NCBI GenBank assembly: GCA_013141455.1
Contig: JABFQW010000012.1
Location: forward strand, 1 to 64,000
Length of the DNA: 64,000 nt
Origin: Bacteroidales bacterium
GTDB lineage: Bacteria > Bacteroidota > Bacteroidia > Bacteroidales > F082
Reading direction: 5' to 3'
Positions 40,761 through 50,505 of the stretch are shown piece after piece; positions within the stretch are counted from its first letter, which is position 1; each line of letters opens with the position of its first letter. The notes below the pieces were generated by a model. It worked only from the letters and a program-made list of their open reading frames with translations. It had not been told where the DNA came from and ran no database searches. Both the position numbers and the translations under genes were made by a program.

Positions 40761-42074
40761 TTATTCGATAAGGTCCCTCTCGAACAATTGTTTAATCCGT
40801 TCGAGATAGCTGTAACCTCCTCGTTTTGACTTCTCTTCACTTTTGTTTTCTTTTCCGGGCTTCGACAAATTTTTTGATACCGGGAAGGGTTGTTTCAAGC
40901 CTTCGATCTCCAATTCATAATCGTGTCGCCGTATTCCTTCGATAACAAGTCCGATACCGGTGGCATACATCGGACTGGCGAGTTCATCGGGTGTGCCTGA
41001 GGCGAGATGTTCATTCGGATAACCGATCCTAACATCCATACCGGAGATGAATGCTGTCAGCTGATCGATATGTTTCATCTGTGAGCCGCCACCTGTAAGC
41101 ACAATACCAGCGATAAGCTTGCGTTCAAAGGATGAGTTTTTTATTTCGTAATATACATTTTCGATGATTTCCTCAAGCCGGGCCTGAATGATAGAGGCTA
41201 AGTTTCGGAATGAAATTTCTTTTGGTGCCCTGCCGCGAATTCCAGGGATTGAAACGACCTCATCATCACGGTTTTCACTTGCCAACGCCGAACCAAACTT
41301 CACCTTTACTTCTTCGGCATGTTTCTTTATAATCGTGCATCCTTCACGGATATCATCGGTGATGATATCTCCGCCAAAAGGAATGACGGCGGTATGGCGT
41401 ATGATTTTATCATGAAAAATAGCAATGTCAGTTGTTCCGCCACCAATATCCACCAAAACGACGCCCGCTTCTTTTTCATCCTCGCCCAGCACCGATTCGG
41501 CAGATGCGATTGGCTCAAGGATGAGATCGACCATTTCGAGACCTGCCCGTTTGACACATTTTAAAATATTTCGTGCAGCGGCCGTCTGACCTATAATAAC
41601 ATGAAAATTTGCTTCCACCTTGCTTCCCATCATTCCGATTGGCTGTTTGATACCCGCCTCACCGTCAATGATGTATTCCTGAGGTATCACATCGATAATC
41701 TCTTCACCGGCTGCCATATTCAGTTTATACATATCGTTGATCAGCTTGTCGATCTCGAGCCTGTCAATCTCCTTTTCGCTCGTTTCGCGAATCAGGCTTC
41801 CTCTGTGCTGAAGACTTTTGATGTGCTGTCCGGCGATACCCACATTCACATATTTGATATCAACTTTCGATCGCGATGCTGCCTCGTCAACTGCTCTCCT
41901 GATTGAGTTTACGGTATCTTCGATATTCTGGACAATGCCTCGTTTCACCCCAATACTTTCAGTTTTGCCATATCCCAGAATCTCAATTTTGCCGTTCTCA
42001 TTTTTTCTTCCAACTATACAGGCTATTTTCGTAGTGCCGATATCCAAACCAACAATAATTTCTGTGTTTTTCAT
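40761..42074 (-). CDS. ftsA: Cell division protein FtsA
   Basis: The 437-residue actin-like protein has the ATP-binding motifs VGLDIGTTKIACIVGRK, VVLVDIGGGTTDIAIFH and IAGIVLTGGGSQMKHI, and the SHS2/1C insert. The C-terminus has KQLFERDLIE, where the membrane-targeting amphipathic helix is expected. It tethers FtsZ filaments to the membrane. The ATG overlaps the ftsQ stop by 4 bp (ATGA). Confidence 0.97.
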   Translation of the reverse strand: MKNTEIIVGLDIGTTKIACIVGRKNENGKIEILGYGKTESIGVKRGIVQNIEDTVNSIRRAVDEAASRSKVDIKYVNVGIAGQHIKSLQHRGSLIRETSEKEIDRLEIDKLINDMYKLNMAAGEEIIDVIPQEYIIDGEAGIKQPIGMMGSKVEANFHVIIGQTAAARNILKCVKRAGLEMVDLILEPIASAESVLGEDEKEAGVVLVDIGGGTTDIAIFHDKIIRHTAVIPFGGDIITDDIREGCTIIKKHAEEVKVKFGSALASENRDDEVVSIPGIRGRAPKEISFRNLASIIQARLEEIIENVYYEIKNSSFERKLIAGIVLTGGGSQMKHIDQLTAFISGMDVRIGYPNEHLASGTPDELASPMYATGIGLVIEGIRRHDYELEIEGLKQPFPVSKNLSKPGKENKSEEKSKRGGYSYLERIKQLFERDLIE

Positions 42075-42865
42075 ATTATCTGCCTTTTAATACAAACTAT
42101 TTGATTTTTATATTTTAAACTGATTGTCTTATATCCATAAAGCTCTGGCTTGACCGCTTTGTTCATGTAAAACACTTTCAAATTGGTGAGTTTTGCCTCC
42201 AGATCTTCGGCATCTCCGATCACGATATTTGTGTTTGTCAACCTTGGTGTGAGTTCAAATTCGCCCAGACTGTCCACATATACCTGCGAGACAAATACAC
42301 GCAAAAAGTCATCCTTAACAAGTTGGCCGGAAAGCTTGAATATATCATTCAGTTTTGATGCTTTATAAAGTTTTGAACCAATTTTAGCTGTTGCACCCGG
42401 CATTAATTCAGGAAAGGTGAAACAACCATTGGCTATCATCACCCTTGCTGTAAAATCAGGGTTCAGCGGGAATAATACGCCGCGCGTATCAATGTAAGCG
42501 CTCTGTCCGGTGCTGTCGAAAACCCTCACCAATGCTTCGCGTTCGTTAAGATAAACATTAAGAACGCCATCCATTGTGATATACAACTCGACATGTGAAA
42601 CATACGGATTTGTATTCAGTTTGTTTTTTAAGGTGAACAGCGAAAGTTTTTCAACCGGTTGGCCCAGAATAGAATCCGTCATTTTCATGATGAGTGAATA
42701 GGTTTTCTTGTATTCGAGAAAACCGCCGTTCGCCGGACGGTCGATCACCAACCTGAGATTTTTAACGGGTGTGGTCAAATACTCCATCCTGGCAAAGGCA
42801 AATAAGGCTACCAAAGCCAAACCGCTTACCACCCAGGTTGATATGGTTAGTATTTTTTTTACCAT
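42071..42865 (-). CDS. ftsQ: Cell division protein FtsQ
   Basis: The 264-residue protein has one N-terminal transmembrane helix (ILTISTWVVSGLALVALFAFARM), then a periplasmic POTRA/FtsQ region (SLFTLKNKLNTNPYVSHVELYITMDGVLNVYLNEREALVRVF) and the C-terminal beta domain. Sequence is poorly conserved in this family, so the call relies on the position between murC and ftsA and on the NPYV-x-x-V-E pattern. It overlaps murC by 7 bp and ftsA by 4 bp. Confidence 0.92.
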   Translation of the reverse strand: MVKKILTISTWVVSGLALVALFAFARMEYLTTPVKNLRLVIDRPANGGFLEYKKTYSLIMKMTDSILGQPVEKLSLFTLKNKLNTNPYVSHVELYITMDGVLNVYLNEREALVRVFDSTGQSAYIDTRGVLFPLNPDFTARVMIANGCFTFPELMPGATAKIGSKLYKASKLNDIFKLSGQLVKDDFLRVFVSQVYVDSLGEFELTPRLTNTNIVIGDAEDLEAKLTNLKVFYMNKAVKPELYGYKTISLKYKNQIVCIKRQII

Positions 42866-44208
42866 GACGACAGCATTTGTTGGAGTGGCCTGATAAACTG
42901 ATCAATATCACCGGCTCCGAGTGTAAGCAATACCTCGGGTCGTAAATCATCAACCTTAGCCAAAAGATCTTCATTTGAACATAGTTGCTTATCTTCTAAA
43001 TTGATATGTTGAAGTAAAGCCGAAGAAGTAATTCCGGCGATGGGTTCTTCACGGGCAGGGTAAATGTCGAGCAAAATAAGTTGATCGAGCATGGACAGGC
43101 TTCGTGCAAAACCATCCATGAAATCGCGTGTACGGCTGAAAAGGTGTGGTTGAAATATCCCGGTGATTTTTTTACCCGGGAATAATTCTTTAACACCCGA
43201 AATGCAGGCTCTCAGCTCTTCAGGATGATGGGCATAATCATCAATATAAACTACATCCGGCTTTCTGACCTTAAAATCGAACCTTCGCTGAACACCGGTG
43301 AATGTAGAAATACCGCTTACAATCTGTTCGATTGTAACACCCATCAGCTCAGCAACAGAGGCAGCGGCAAGTGCATTTTCAATATTATGCCGGCCTGGCG
43401 TCGGTATGCTTACATCGTTCATTTTCGCATTACGAAGATGAAGATCAAACACAAACCTGCCATCGATTACCCGTATATTGTCAGCAAAAACATCGGCCCA
43501 TGGATCGATTCCATACGTTGAAACCGATTGGGAAGTGTTTATCTTTAATCCGTACCGAACAATTATATTACCATCAACAGAGGTGTTCCGTGCAAAAGCT
43601 TGATAGGTTTCAATCAACTGGTTATGGTCATGATAAATATCCAGATGATCGGCGTCCATCGAACTGATTACGGCTATTGATGGCTGAAGCTGTAAAAATG
43701 ATTTATCGAATTCATCAGCCTCGACAACGATGATCGTATTGTTTGGGGTGCTGACAAGGTTACTACCAAAATTGTTGCTGATACCACCGATGAAAGCGCT
43801 GAAAGGTAAGCCGGCTTGCGCCAGAAAATGTGAGGTCATCGAGGTGATTGTGGTTTTACCATGTGTGCCTGCAATGGCAACCGTGAATAAATCTTTCGTG
43901 AGTGCGCCAAGTACCTCAGACCTTTTCATTAAACGAAATCCTGACTCACGCACAAACCGGAGTTCAATACCAGATGCCGGAATGGCGGGTGTATAGATAA
44001 CAAGATCGGTATTTTGCGGAATAAGATCTGGATTCTCTTCATAGTGGATAAGAATTCCTTCGCGCTCCAACTGCATGGTGAGCGGAGTCCGTGTACGGTC
44101 GTAACCATAGATGCTCACGCCCTGAATCCGGAAATATCGGGCAAGGGCGCTCATACCAATGCCTCCGATGCCAATAAAATAGATTGTATTTAGCGTTCCT
44201 AATTTCAT
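42859..44208 (-). CDS. murC: UDP-N-acetylmuramate--L-alanine ligase
   Basis: The 449-residue Mur ligase shows the N-terminal GIGGIGMSALARYF, the P-loop AGTHGKTTITSM, VEADEFDKSFLQL and the C-terminal VYIDDYAHHPEEL. It adds L-Ala to UDP-MurNAc using ATP in the cytoplasm. The ATG overlaps the murG stop by 4 bp. Confidence 0.98.
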   Translation of the reverse strand: MKLGTLNTIYFIGIGGIGMSALARYFRIQGVSIYGYDRTRTPLTMQLEREGILIHYEENPDLIPQNTDLVIYTPAIPASGIELRFVRESGFRLMKRSEVLGALTKDLFTVAIAGTHGKTTITSMTSHFLAQAGLPFSAFIGGISNNFGSNLVSTPNNTIIVVEADEFDKSFLQLQPSIAVISSMDADHLDIYHDHNQLIETYQAFARNTSVDGNIIVRYGLKINTSQSVSTYGIDPWADVFADNIRVIDGRFVFDLHLRNAKMNDVSIPTPGRHNIENALAAASVAELMGVTIEQIVSGISTFTGVQRRFDFKVRKPDVVYIDDYAHHPEELRACISGVKELFPGKKITGIFQPHLFSRTRDFMDGFARSLSMLDQLILLDIYPAREEPIAGITSSALLQHINLEDKQLCSNEDLLAKVDDLRPEVLLTLGAGDIDQFIRPLQQMLSSW

Positions 44209-45314
44209 GATGCTATCAGTTTTACTATTTCATTCGCGATCATTTTATCAGCATCGGGCAAGGCAAACGATTTTATGTTCTTCGAAAGTTTCTCCATTTC
44301 TTCATTATCAGCCATCAGTGTAGTTACTTTTGAAAAGAGAACATCTCCGGTATCGCTGTTTTTCACCAATAAAGCAGCGTCATTTTTCACCAATCTCAGG
44401 GCATTTTGTGTTTGATGATCCTCGGCAGCACTCGGAAGCGGCACAAAAATGACCGGTTTACCAATGACTGCCATTTCGGAAATTGCGATGGCGCCGGCAC
44501 GTGAGATGATACAATCTGCGGCAGCATAAGCCAAATCCATACGCTGGATAAAAGCATGGATTTTTATCATTTTCCCAGAATCTGTTGCAGTAACCATTTC
44601 AGTTGCTTCCTTGTAAAAACCTTCGCCTGTTTGCCAAATCAACTGCACACCCGAATCTTTGTACTTACCAAGATTAGCAGAAATCCCAAGATTAATCGCT
44701 CTTGCTCCCTGACTTCCTCCAACAATAAGCAGTACTTTTCTTTCTGCAGAAAGTCCGAAGAACTCCAATGCCTCCGCCCTTTTTCCTTCAATCAGCACTG
44801 CACTCTGCCGGAGCGGGTTACCTGTGAGAACCGTTTTCCCGGCCGGGAACCATTTGTCCATCTTTTCGTACGCAACACAAATCCGATCAACTTTACCGGC
44901 CAATATCCGGTTTGTGACACCGGGAAATGAATTCTGCTCCTGAATCAAGGTCTTATAACCCAACGAGATGGCAGCTCGTAAGGTGGGTCCGCTGGCATAA
45001 CCTCCAACACCTATTACACAATCGGGATTGAATTTTTTAACTATCTGCCGGGCACGCAAATAACTAACAATCACTTTTAGCGGGAACAGGACATTCTGTA
45101 AACTAAATTTCCGTTGAAATCCACTGATCCATAATCCTTTGATCGGATAACCAGCCAACGGGACACGATTCATCTCCATCCGGTTTTGTGCACCGATAAA
45201 CAAAATATCAGCATCGGGATGCAACTTTTTTAGTGCATCGGCAATGGCGATGGCCGGAAAAATATGGCCACCGGTTCCTCCCCCGCTAATTATTATCCGC
45301 AACGACTGTTTCAT
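44205..45314 (-). CDS. murG: UDP-GlcNAc--lipid I N-acetylglucosaminyl transferase
   Basis: The 369-residue GT28 protein starts with IIISGGGTGGHIFPAIAIADAL, the glycine-rich loop of MurG, and has VIGVGGYASGPTLRAA, GGSQGARAIN and ISRAGAIAISEMAVIGKPVIFVPLP, the donor-binding segment. It makes lipid II at the inner face of the membrane. It overlaps the end of ftsW by 29 bp, an unusually long overlap for this operon. Confidence 0.98.
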   Translation of the reverse strand: MKQSLRIIISGGGTGGHIFPAIAIADALKKLHPDADILFIGAQNRMEMNRVPLAGYPIKGLWISGFQRKFSLQNVLFPLKVIVSYLRARQIVKKFNPDCVIGVGGYASGPTLRAAISLGYKTLIQEQNSFPGVTNRILAGKVDRICVAYEKMDKWFPAGKTVLTGNPLRQSAVLIEGKRAEALEFFGLSAERKVLLIVGGSQGARAINLGISANLGKYKDSGVQLIWQTGEGFYKEATEMVTATDSGKMIKIHAFIQRMDLAYAAADCIISRAGAIAISEMAVIGKPVIFVPLPSAAEDHQTQNALRLVKNDAALLVKNSDTGDVLFSKVTTLMADNEEMEKLSKNIKSFALPDADKMIANEIVKLIAS

Positions 45315-46446
45315 CTGTAATGGATTCCAATTTCTCTTTTATCGCAATTTCTTTACTCACACTTAACAAAATACCAAGCGAAATACTGGTGAACCAAATG
45401 GATGTACCACCCATGCTCACCAATGGCAATGGTTGCCCTGTTACGGGCAACATCCCGACAGCTACGCCCATATTCACCATTGCCTGGAACACCAGGCTGA
45501 ACGCCACCCCGATCGACAGAAATGCACCGAAAGTTTGTGGTATCTTCGTCATAATTACTACGGCCCTGAACAAAATAATCAGATACAACAACACCATAAA
45601 ACTACCACCAAGCAATCCGTATTCTTCAACGATGATCGCGAAAATGAAATCGGAATACGGATGTGGGAGAAAATTACGCTGTGTGCTATTACCGGGCATC
45701 TTACCAAAAATTCCTCCACCTGCAATAGCAATTTCAGCCTGTTCAATCTGAAAATTATCGCCATCACCACTGAGCCGGTTTTTCCATGTACCTAACCTAC
45801 CCTGCCTGTCGGACGGCATTTGCATTAAAACAAGAATGAATAGTGCAAATGCGACCACGCCTATTCCGATCAACGAAAAAATGTATTTCAGATTGACCCG
45901 CCCAACAAACATAAGCACCAGACTTGTGGCGAAAATCATGGCTGCAGTCGAAAAATTGGCCGGTAAAATGAAAAACACAACCAATAATACAGGCAACATG
46001 ATCGGAACAAAAGCCGATTTAAAATCTTTTATATAATCCTGTTTTTTGGTTAGGAGATAAGCCAGATAGATGATCAGCGTAAGTTTTGCAAGGTCGCTGG
46101 TTTGAAAAGTCAGATTAAAAGGCAAGGGTAACACACGTTTGGCATCGTTCAGGTTCAGTCCAAAAACCAAGGTGAAAAACAATAAGGGGATCGAAATCCA
46201 AAGCGCTACCTGAAATATCGGTGAATAGTAAATATATTTAATCTTATGGGCCAGATACATAAACAACAATCCAAGAAATAGGATGATGAAATGTTTCAGC
46301 ATATAATATTCGGTGTTTCCACCCTGATACTTATAAGCGAGTGTACCCGTTGAGCTGTAAACGGCCAATAGCGAAAAAAGTGATAGAAAAAGTACTACCA
46401 CCCAAATCACCCGATCGCCCTTTATATCTCCGAAAAATAATTTCAT
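45286..46446 (-). CDS. ftsW: Lipid II polymerase FtsW (SEDS family)
   Basis: The 386-residue membrane protein has about ten transmembrane helices and the SEDS motifs GGDGDNFQIEQAEIAIAGGG, NFLPHPYSDFIFAIIVEEYG and GMLPVTGQPLPLVSMGGTS. SEDS proteins polymerise peptidoglycan glycan strands with a class B PBP partner, here FtsI. A GTG precedes the ATG by one codon; the ATG at 46446 is 2 bp behind the murD stop. Confidence 0.97.
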   Translation of the reverse strand: MKLFFGDIKGDRVIWVVVLFLSLFSLLAVYSSTGTLAYKYQGGNTEYYMLKHFIILFLGLLFMYLAHKIKYIYYSPIFQVALWISIPLLFFTLVFGLNLNDAKRVLPLPFNLTFQTSDLAKLTLIIYLAYLLTKKQDYIKDFKSAFVPIMLPVLLVVFFILPANFSTAAMIFATSLVLMFVGRVNLKYIFSLIGIGVVAFALFILVLMQMPSDRQGRLGTWKNRLSGDGDNFQIEQAEIAIAGGGIFGKMPGNSTQRNFLPHPYSDFIFAIIVEEYGLLGGSFMVLLYLIILFRAVVIMTKIPQTFGAFLSIGVAFSLVFQAMVNMGVAVGMLPVTGQPLPLVSMGGTSIWFTSISLGILLSVSKEIAIKEKLESITDETVVADNN

Positions 46447-46448
46447 CA

Positions 46449-47807
46449 CTACAAATTTTTAACTGCTTCTTTAAAGCGAATACCGCGGTCTTCATAGTTC
46501 TCAAACAGGTCGAAACTGGCACAGGCCGGCGATAATAACACTACATCATCATTGTTCGAAATCTCTGAAGCTACCATTACGGCATGGCTCATCGAATGTA
46601 CCTCATACATCTGATCGACAAGTCCGCCAAAGGTTTCAATCAATTTCGAATTGTCAAGTCCCAGACAGATTATTGCCTTTACTTTCAATTTGACCAATTG
46701 CAATAAATCGGTATAATCATTTCCCTTGTCAACTCCGCCGGCAATCCACACGACCGGTCGATTCATATTTTCGAGTGCGTACCAGGTCGAATTAACATTG
46801 GTTGCCTTTGAATCATTATAATATGAAACCCCATGCACGTTTGCGACATATTCCAATCTGTGCGCAACATTTTGAAAATCAGACAGTCCCTGTTTGATTG
46901 TTTCCTTCCTGATTTGCAGAAGCTTGGCCGAAATTCCGGCAGCCATGGAGTTGTAGGTATTGTGTTTTCCTTGTAAAGCCAATTGTTCAAGTGTCATGGT
47001 CAGGGTGTTTTGGTGTGTATTAATGATGATAGTATTATCTGATAAGGCTGCGCCTTCGCTTCCTGAATAAGGGTTGAGCGTAAAAGGATATCTTTTCGAT
47101 TTTATCGCCGATCGGTTGATCCGGTTACATATAGCCGTATCATCGGCGCAATAAATGAAAGCATCATTTTCATTTTGGTTGTTAAGTATCCTGAATTTTG
47201 AATCAGCATACTTATCGAAATTGTAATCATAACGATCGAGATGATCGGGTGTAATATTGGTAATCACAGCAATATCTGCCTTGAAATTGAGAATATCGTC
47301 CAACTGAAAACTACTTATCTCAAGCACAAAATAATCGTGATCAGTGATGGAAAGCTGTCGTGAAAAACCAGCGCCAACATTGCCTGCCACACAAACATCG
47401 AGGCCGGCTGTTTCTAAAATATGTCCGGTTAACAAGGTAGTTGTCGTTTTTCCGTTGCTTCCTGTAATACAAATCAGGCTTGCATTTGTAAACCAGTATC
47501 CGAATTCAATTTCGGAAATGATTGGAATGCCCTTTTCACGCAAAAAAACGATAACAGGAGAATTTGCCGGAATTCCGGGACTCTTAACGATTAATTCGTA
47601 AGAAGAAAGCAAATCCAATGAGTGGGTGTTTTCTTCAAATCTGATCTGACGATCGGTCAATTCCATTTTATTTACCGGTTTCATTGTCCCCTTGTCGGAA
47701 ACAAATACCGTCAAGCCATTTTTTTGAGCAAGCAAGGCCGCGCCACAGCCGCTTTCGCCACCTCCTATAATTGCAATCCTGCTATATTTATTTCTGTCCT
47801 GATGCAT
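46449..47807 (-). CDS. murD: UDP-N-acetylmuramoyl-L-alanine--D-glutamate ligase
   Basis: The 452-residue Mur ligase shows GGGESGCGAALLAQKNG at the N-terminus, the P-loop ITGSNGKTTTTLLTGHIL, NITPDHLDRY, the YYNDSKATN motif and LSPACASFDLFENYEDRG near the end. It adds D-Glu to UDP-MurNAc-L-Ala. It is separated from mraY by 4 bp. Confidence 0.98.
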   Translation of the reverse strand: MHQDRNKYSRIAIIGGGESGCGAALLAQKNGLTVFVSDKGTMKPVNKMELTDRQIRFEENTHSLDLLSSYELIVKSPGIPANSPVIVFLREKGIPIISEIEFGYWFTNASLICITGSNGKTTTTLLTGHILETAGLDVCVAGNVGAGFSRQLSITDHDYFVLEISSFQLDDILNFKADIAVITNITPDHLDRYDYNFDKYADSKFRILNNQNENDAFIYCADDTAICNRINRSAIKSKRYPFTLNPYSGSEGAALSDNTIIINTHQNTLTMTLEQLALQGKHNTYNSMAAGISAKLLQIRKETIKQGLSDFQNVAHRLEYVANVHGVSYYNDSKATNVNSTWYALENMNRPVVWIAGGVDKGNDYTDLLQLVKLKVKAIICLGLDNSKLIETFGGLVDQMYEVHSMSHAVMVASEISNNDDVVLLSPACASFDLFENYEDRGIRFKEAVKNL

Positions 47808-47811
47808 CAGC

Positions 47812-49041
47812 CTATCGCAGTTTAAGTGTGATAATGGAAACGAGCGCCAGCATTACGCTGACAATCAGAATACGAAAAACAATTTTCGGTTCGGGATAAC
47901 CCAACTTTTGAAAATGATGATGAAGTGGTGCCATTTTAAAGATTCGCCTTCCTTCGCCAAAACGCCGTCTGGTGTATTTAAAATAACCTACCTGCAGGAT
48001 AACCGAAGCGCTTTCGGCAAGGAAAATCCCGCATAAAATGGGTATCAGCAACTCTTTACGGATGATAATCGCGAAAACAGCGATGATACCCCCAAGGGCC
48101 AGACTCCCTGTATCGCCCATGAAAACCTGCGCCGGGAATGAATTGTACCACAAGAAACCGATATTGGCTCCTACGAAAGCACTGATAAATATGGTAAGCT
48201 CACCAGTATCGGGCAGATACATGATATTCAGGTAATCGGAGAAAATGATATTACCCGATACCCAGGCCAGAATCCCTAAGGTTGCCCCGATAATCGCCGA
48301 AACCCCGACCGCCAGCCCGTCCATACCATCCGTGAGGTTTGCTCCGTTCGAAACGGCAGTGATGATAAATATTACTATCGGTATAAAAACAAGGAATGCG
48401 TATTTATCGTAATCGGGGCCAATCCATTTTAACAACACCGCGTAATCAAATTCATTGTTTTTTATGAATGGTATCGTTGTTTTTGTTGAGTGGGCTTCGG
48501 TAAAAGAAAAGTAACCAAGTTCGTTTTTCGATGCTTTTACTTCATCATTTTCGACTAATTTACCCTGAATCACCATCGAATTATCGAAGTACATCACAGC
48601 GCTGACAATAAGCCCAAGGATGATCTGACCAATGATTTTCGATTTACCCGATAATCCGCTTTTATCCTTTTTATACACCTTAATATAATCGTCGAAAAAA
48701 CCTATGCCGCCCAACCATATCGTTGTAAACAACATCAGCAGTATATAACTGTTATTCAACTTGGTAAATAATAATGTTGGGATAACAATTGAGGCAATGA
48801 TGATTAAACCACCCATGGTTGGCGTTCCCTGCTTTTCGAGCTGACCTTCGAGACCAAGGTCGCGCACCAGTTCACCCACCTGCTTCCTGTTCAGATATTT
48901 GATCCATCGCTTGCCAAAAACCAATGAAATAATCAATGATGTAATTACAGCAGCAATGGCCCTGAAAGATATATATTGAAACACATTCGCTCCGGGGAAG
49001 TCGAATGTTTTATCTAAATACATAAATAGGTAGTACAACAT
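47812..49041 (-). CDS. mraY: Phospho-N-acetylmuramoyl-pentapeptide-transferase
   Basis: The 409-residue membrane protein begins [21 protein letters not shown], the usual Bacteroidota MraY start, and shows [46 protein letters not shown] and [12 protein letters not shown], which hold the catalytic Asp residues. About 45 extra residues near 165-210 ([13 protein letters not shown]...) compared with the 360-residue E. coli enzyme are common in this phylum. It makes lipid I at the inner face of the membrane. Confidence 0.98.
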   Translation of the reverse strand: MLYYLFMYLDKTFDFPGANVFQYISFRAIAAVITSLIISLVFGKRWIKYLNRKQVGELVRDLGLEGQLEKQGTPTMGGLIIIASIVIPTLLFTKLNNSYILLMLFTTIWLGGIGFFDDYIKVYKKDKSGLSGKSKIIGQIILGLIVSAVMYFDNSMVIQGKLVENDEVKASKNELGYFSFTEAHSTKTTIPFIKNNEFDYAVLLKWIGPDYDKYAFLVFIPIVIFIITAVSNGANLTDGMDGLAVGVSAIIGATLGILAWVSGNIIFSDYLNIMYLPDTGELTIFISAFVGANIGFLWYNSFPAQVFMGDTGSLALGGIIAVFAIIIRKELLIPILCGIFLAESASVILQVGYFKYTRRRFGEGRRIFKMAPLHHHFQKLGYPEPKIVFRILIVSVMLALVSIITLKLR

Positions 49042-49047
49042 GTTATC

Positions 49048-50505
49048 TTAGCGTGATTTAAGTAATTCGAACAATTCCTTTTTATCGTCGAACGGATATT
49101 TTACTCCGTTTATATCCTGGTATTTTTCGTGACCTTTTCCGGCAACCAAAATGATATCTCCGGGTTTGGCAAGGGCAACAGCCGTCCTGATTGCCTCGTG
49201 CCTGTCGGCAATGGTAAGGGTGCGGCTATACCGATGCGATGGCACACCAGCCTGCATATCTTTGATGATCTGATTTGGGTCTTCGGTACGTGGATTATCT
49301 GATGTGATAATAAACCTGTCGCTCAATTCAGCCGCTATCCTTGCCATTTCGGGACGTTTTTTCGAATCGCGGTCGCCACCGGCACCGGCCACCGTGATCA
49401 ACTGTTCATTATGAGTACGGATTTCCTGTATCGTTTTTAACACATTCTCCAACGCATCCGGTGTATGAGCATAATCAACGATACCAACAATATTATCAGC
49501 CGACCTTATGAATTCGAACCGGCCTTCGGCACTCTTCAACTGACTGATTTCCTTTACTATTTCTTCTTCAGTCAGACCTAACAATTTCGACGCACCATAG
49601 ATTGCCAATAAATTACTGGCATTAAACCTACCGATGAGGCAGGTGAAAATTTCGTATCCGTTGATGTTTAACACCAATCCTTCAAAATGATTTTCAATGA
49701 CCCGGCCTTTGAATTCAGCATCGCCAGACAATGAATACGTTGCAACAGATGCCTTGCAGTTTTGTACCATTATACTGCCATTTCGGTCATCGGCATTGAT
49801 AACAGCAAATGCATCGGAGGACAACTGATCAAAAAAACGTTTTTTGACATCGCGGTAAGCAGCAAAAGTCTTGTGATAATCGAGGTGATCGTGGGTGAGG
49901 TTGGTAAAAATGCCACCGCAGAAATATAAGCCTGAAGTCCGGTTTTGGTCGATGGCATGTGAACTCACCTCCATGAAAGCGAAAGTGCATCCTTCGTCAA
50001 CCATAGTGGCAAGAAGGCTGTTAATGGCAATGGGATCAGGGGTTGTATGCGTTGCAGCAATTGTTTTCACGCCGATTTTGTTTTCGATGGTCGAGAGTAA
50101 TCCGCAATAAAAACCGGCAGAAGTGAAAAGCCTGAACAACAAAGTCGCGACAGTAGTTTTTCCGTTTGTTCCTGTTACACCAACAAGTTTTAGTTTGGCC
50201 GAAGGATGATTATAAAATGAAGAAGCCGAAAGGGCAAGGCAGTGCGATGAGTCGGCGACCCTGATATACGTTACGCCTTCATGCAAAACAGTTGGCAAAT
50301 TTTCACAAACAATACTTGTCGCACCTGAGTCAATAGCTATTTGAATAAATGCATGACCATCAGAAATCGTTCCTTTCAGGGCAAAAAACAAGCTACCGGG
50401 CATCACCTGTCTTGAATCAAACACCAGTTTCGAAACCGGTATTTTGATCGAACCGATAGTTTCAATTATTTTACAACCAAAAAGAATATCGCCCAGCCTT
50501 TTCAT
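49048..50505 (-). CDS. murE: UDP-N-acetylmuramyl tripeptide synthetase MurE
   Basis: The 485-residue ligase shows VTGTNGKTTVATLLFRLF, THTTPDP, LTHDHLDYHKTF, and ITSDNPRTEDPNQIIKDM. The Asn-Pro-Arg of SDNPR(T) in the last motif is typical of meso-diaminopimelate-adding enzymes. It shares one base with the ftsI stop. Confidence 0.97.
   Translation of the reverse strand: MKRLGDILFGCKIIETIGSIKIPVSKLVFDSRQVMPGSLFFALKGTISDGHAFIQIAIDSGATSIVCENLPTVLHEGVTYIRVADSSHCLALSASSFYNHPSAKLKLVGVTGTNGKTTVATLLFRLFTSAGFYCGLLSTIENKIGVKTIAATHTTPDPIAINSLLATMVDEGCTFAFMEVSSHAIDQNRTSGLYFCGGIFTNLTHDHLDYHKTFAAYRDVKKRFFDQLSSDAFAVINADDRNGSIMVQNCKASVATYSLSGDAEFKGRVIENHFEGLVLNINGYEIFTCLIGRFNASNLLAIYGASKLLGLTEEEIVKEISQLKSAEGRFEFIRSADNIVGIVDYAHTPDALENVLKTIQEIRTHNEQLITVAGAGGDRDSKKRPEMARIAAELSDRFIITSDNPRTEDPNQIIKDMQAGVPSHRYSRTLTIADRHEAIRTAVALAKPGDIILVAGKGHEKYQDINGVKYPFDDKKELFELLKSR

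Noticed and set aside
48480-48620. Insertion in MraY as an unusual feature
   Set aside because: The extra residues compared with E. coli are common in Bacteroidota MraY proteins.
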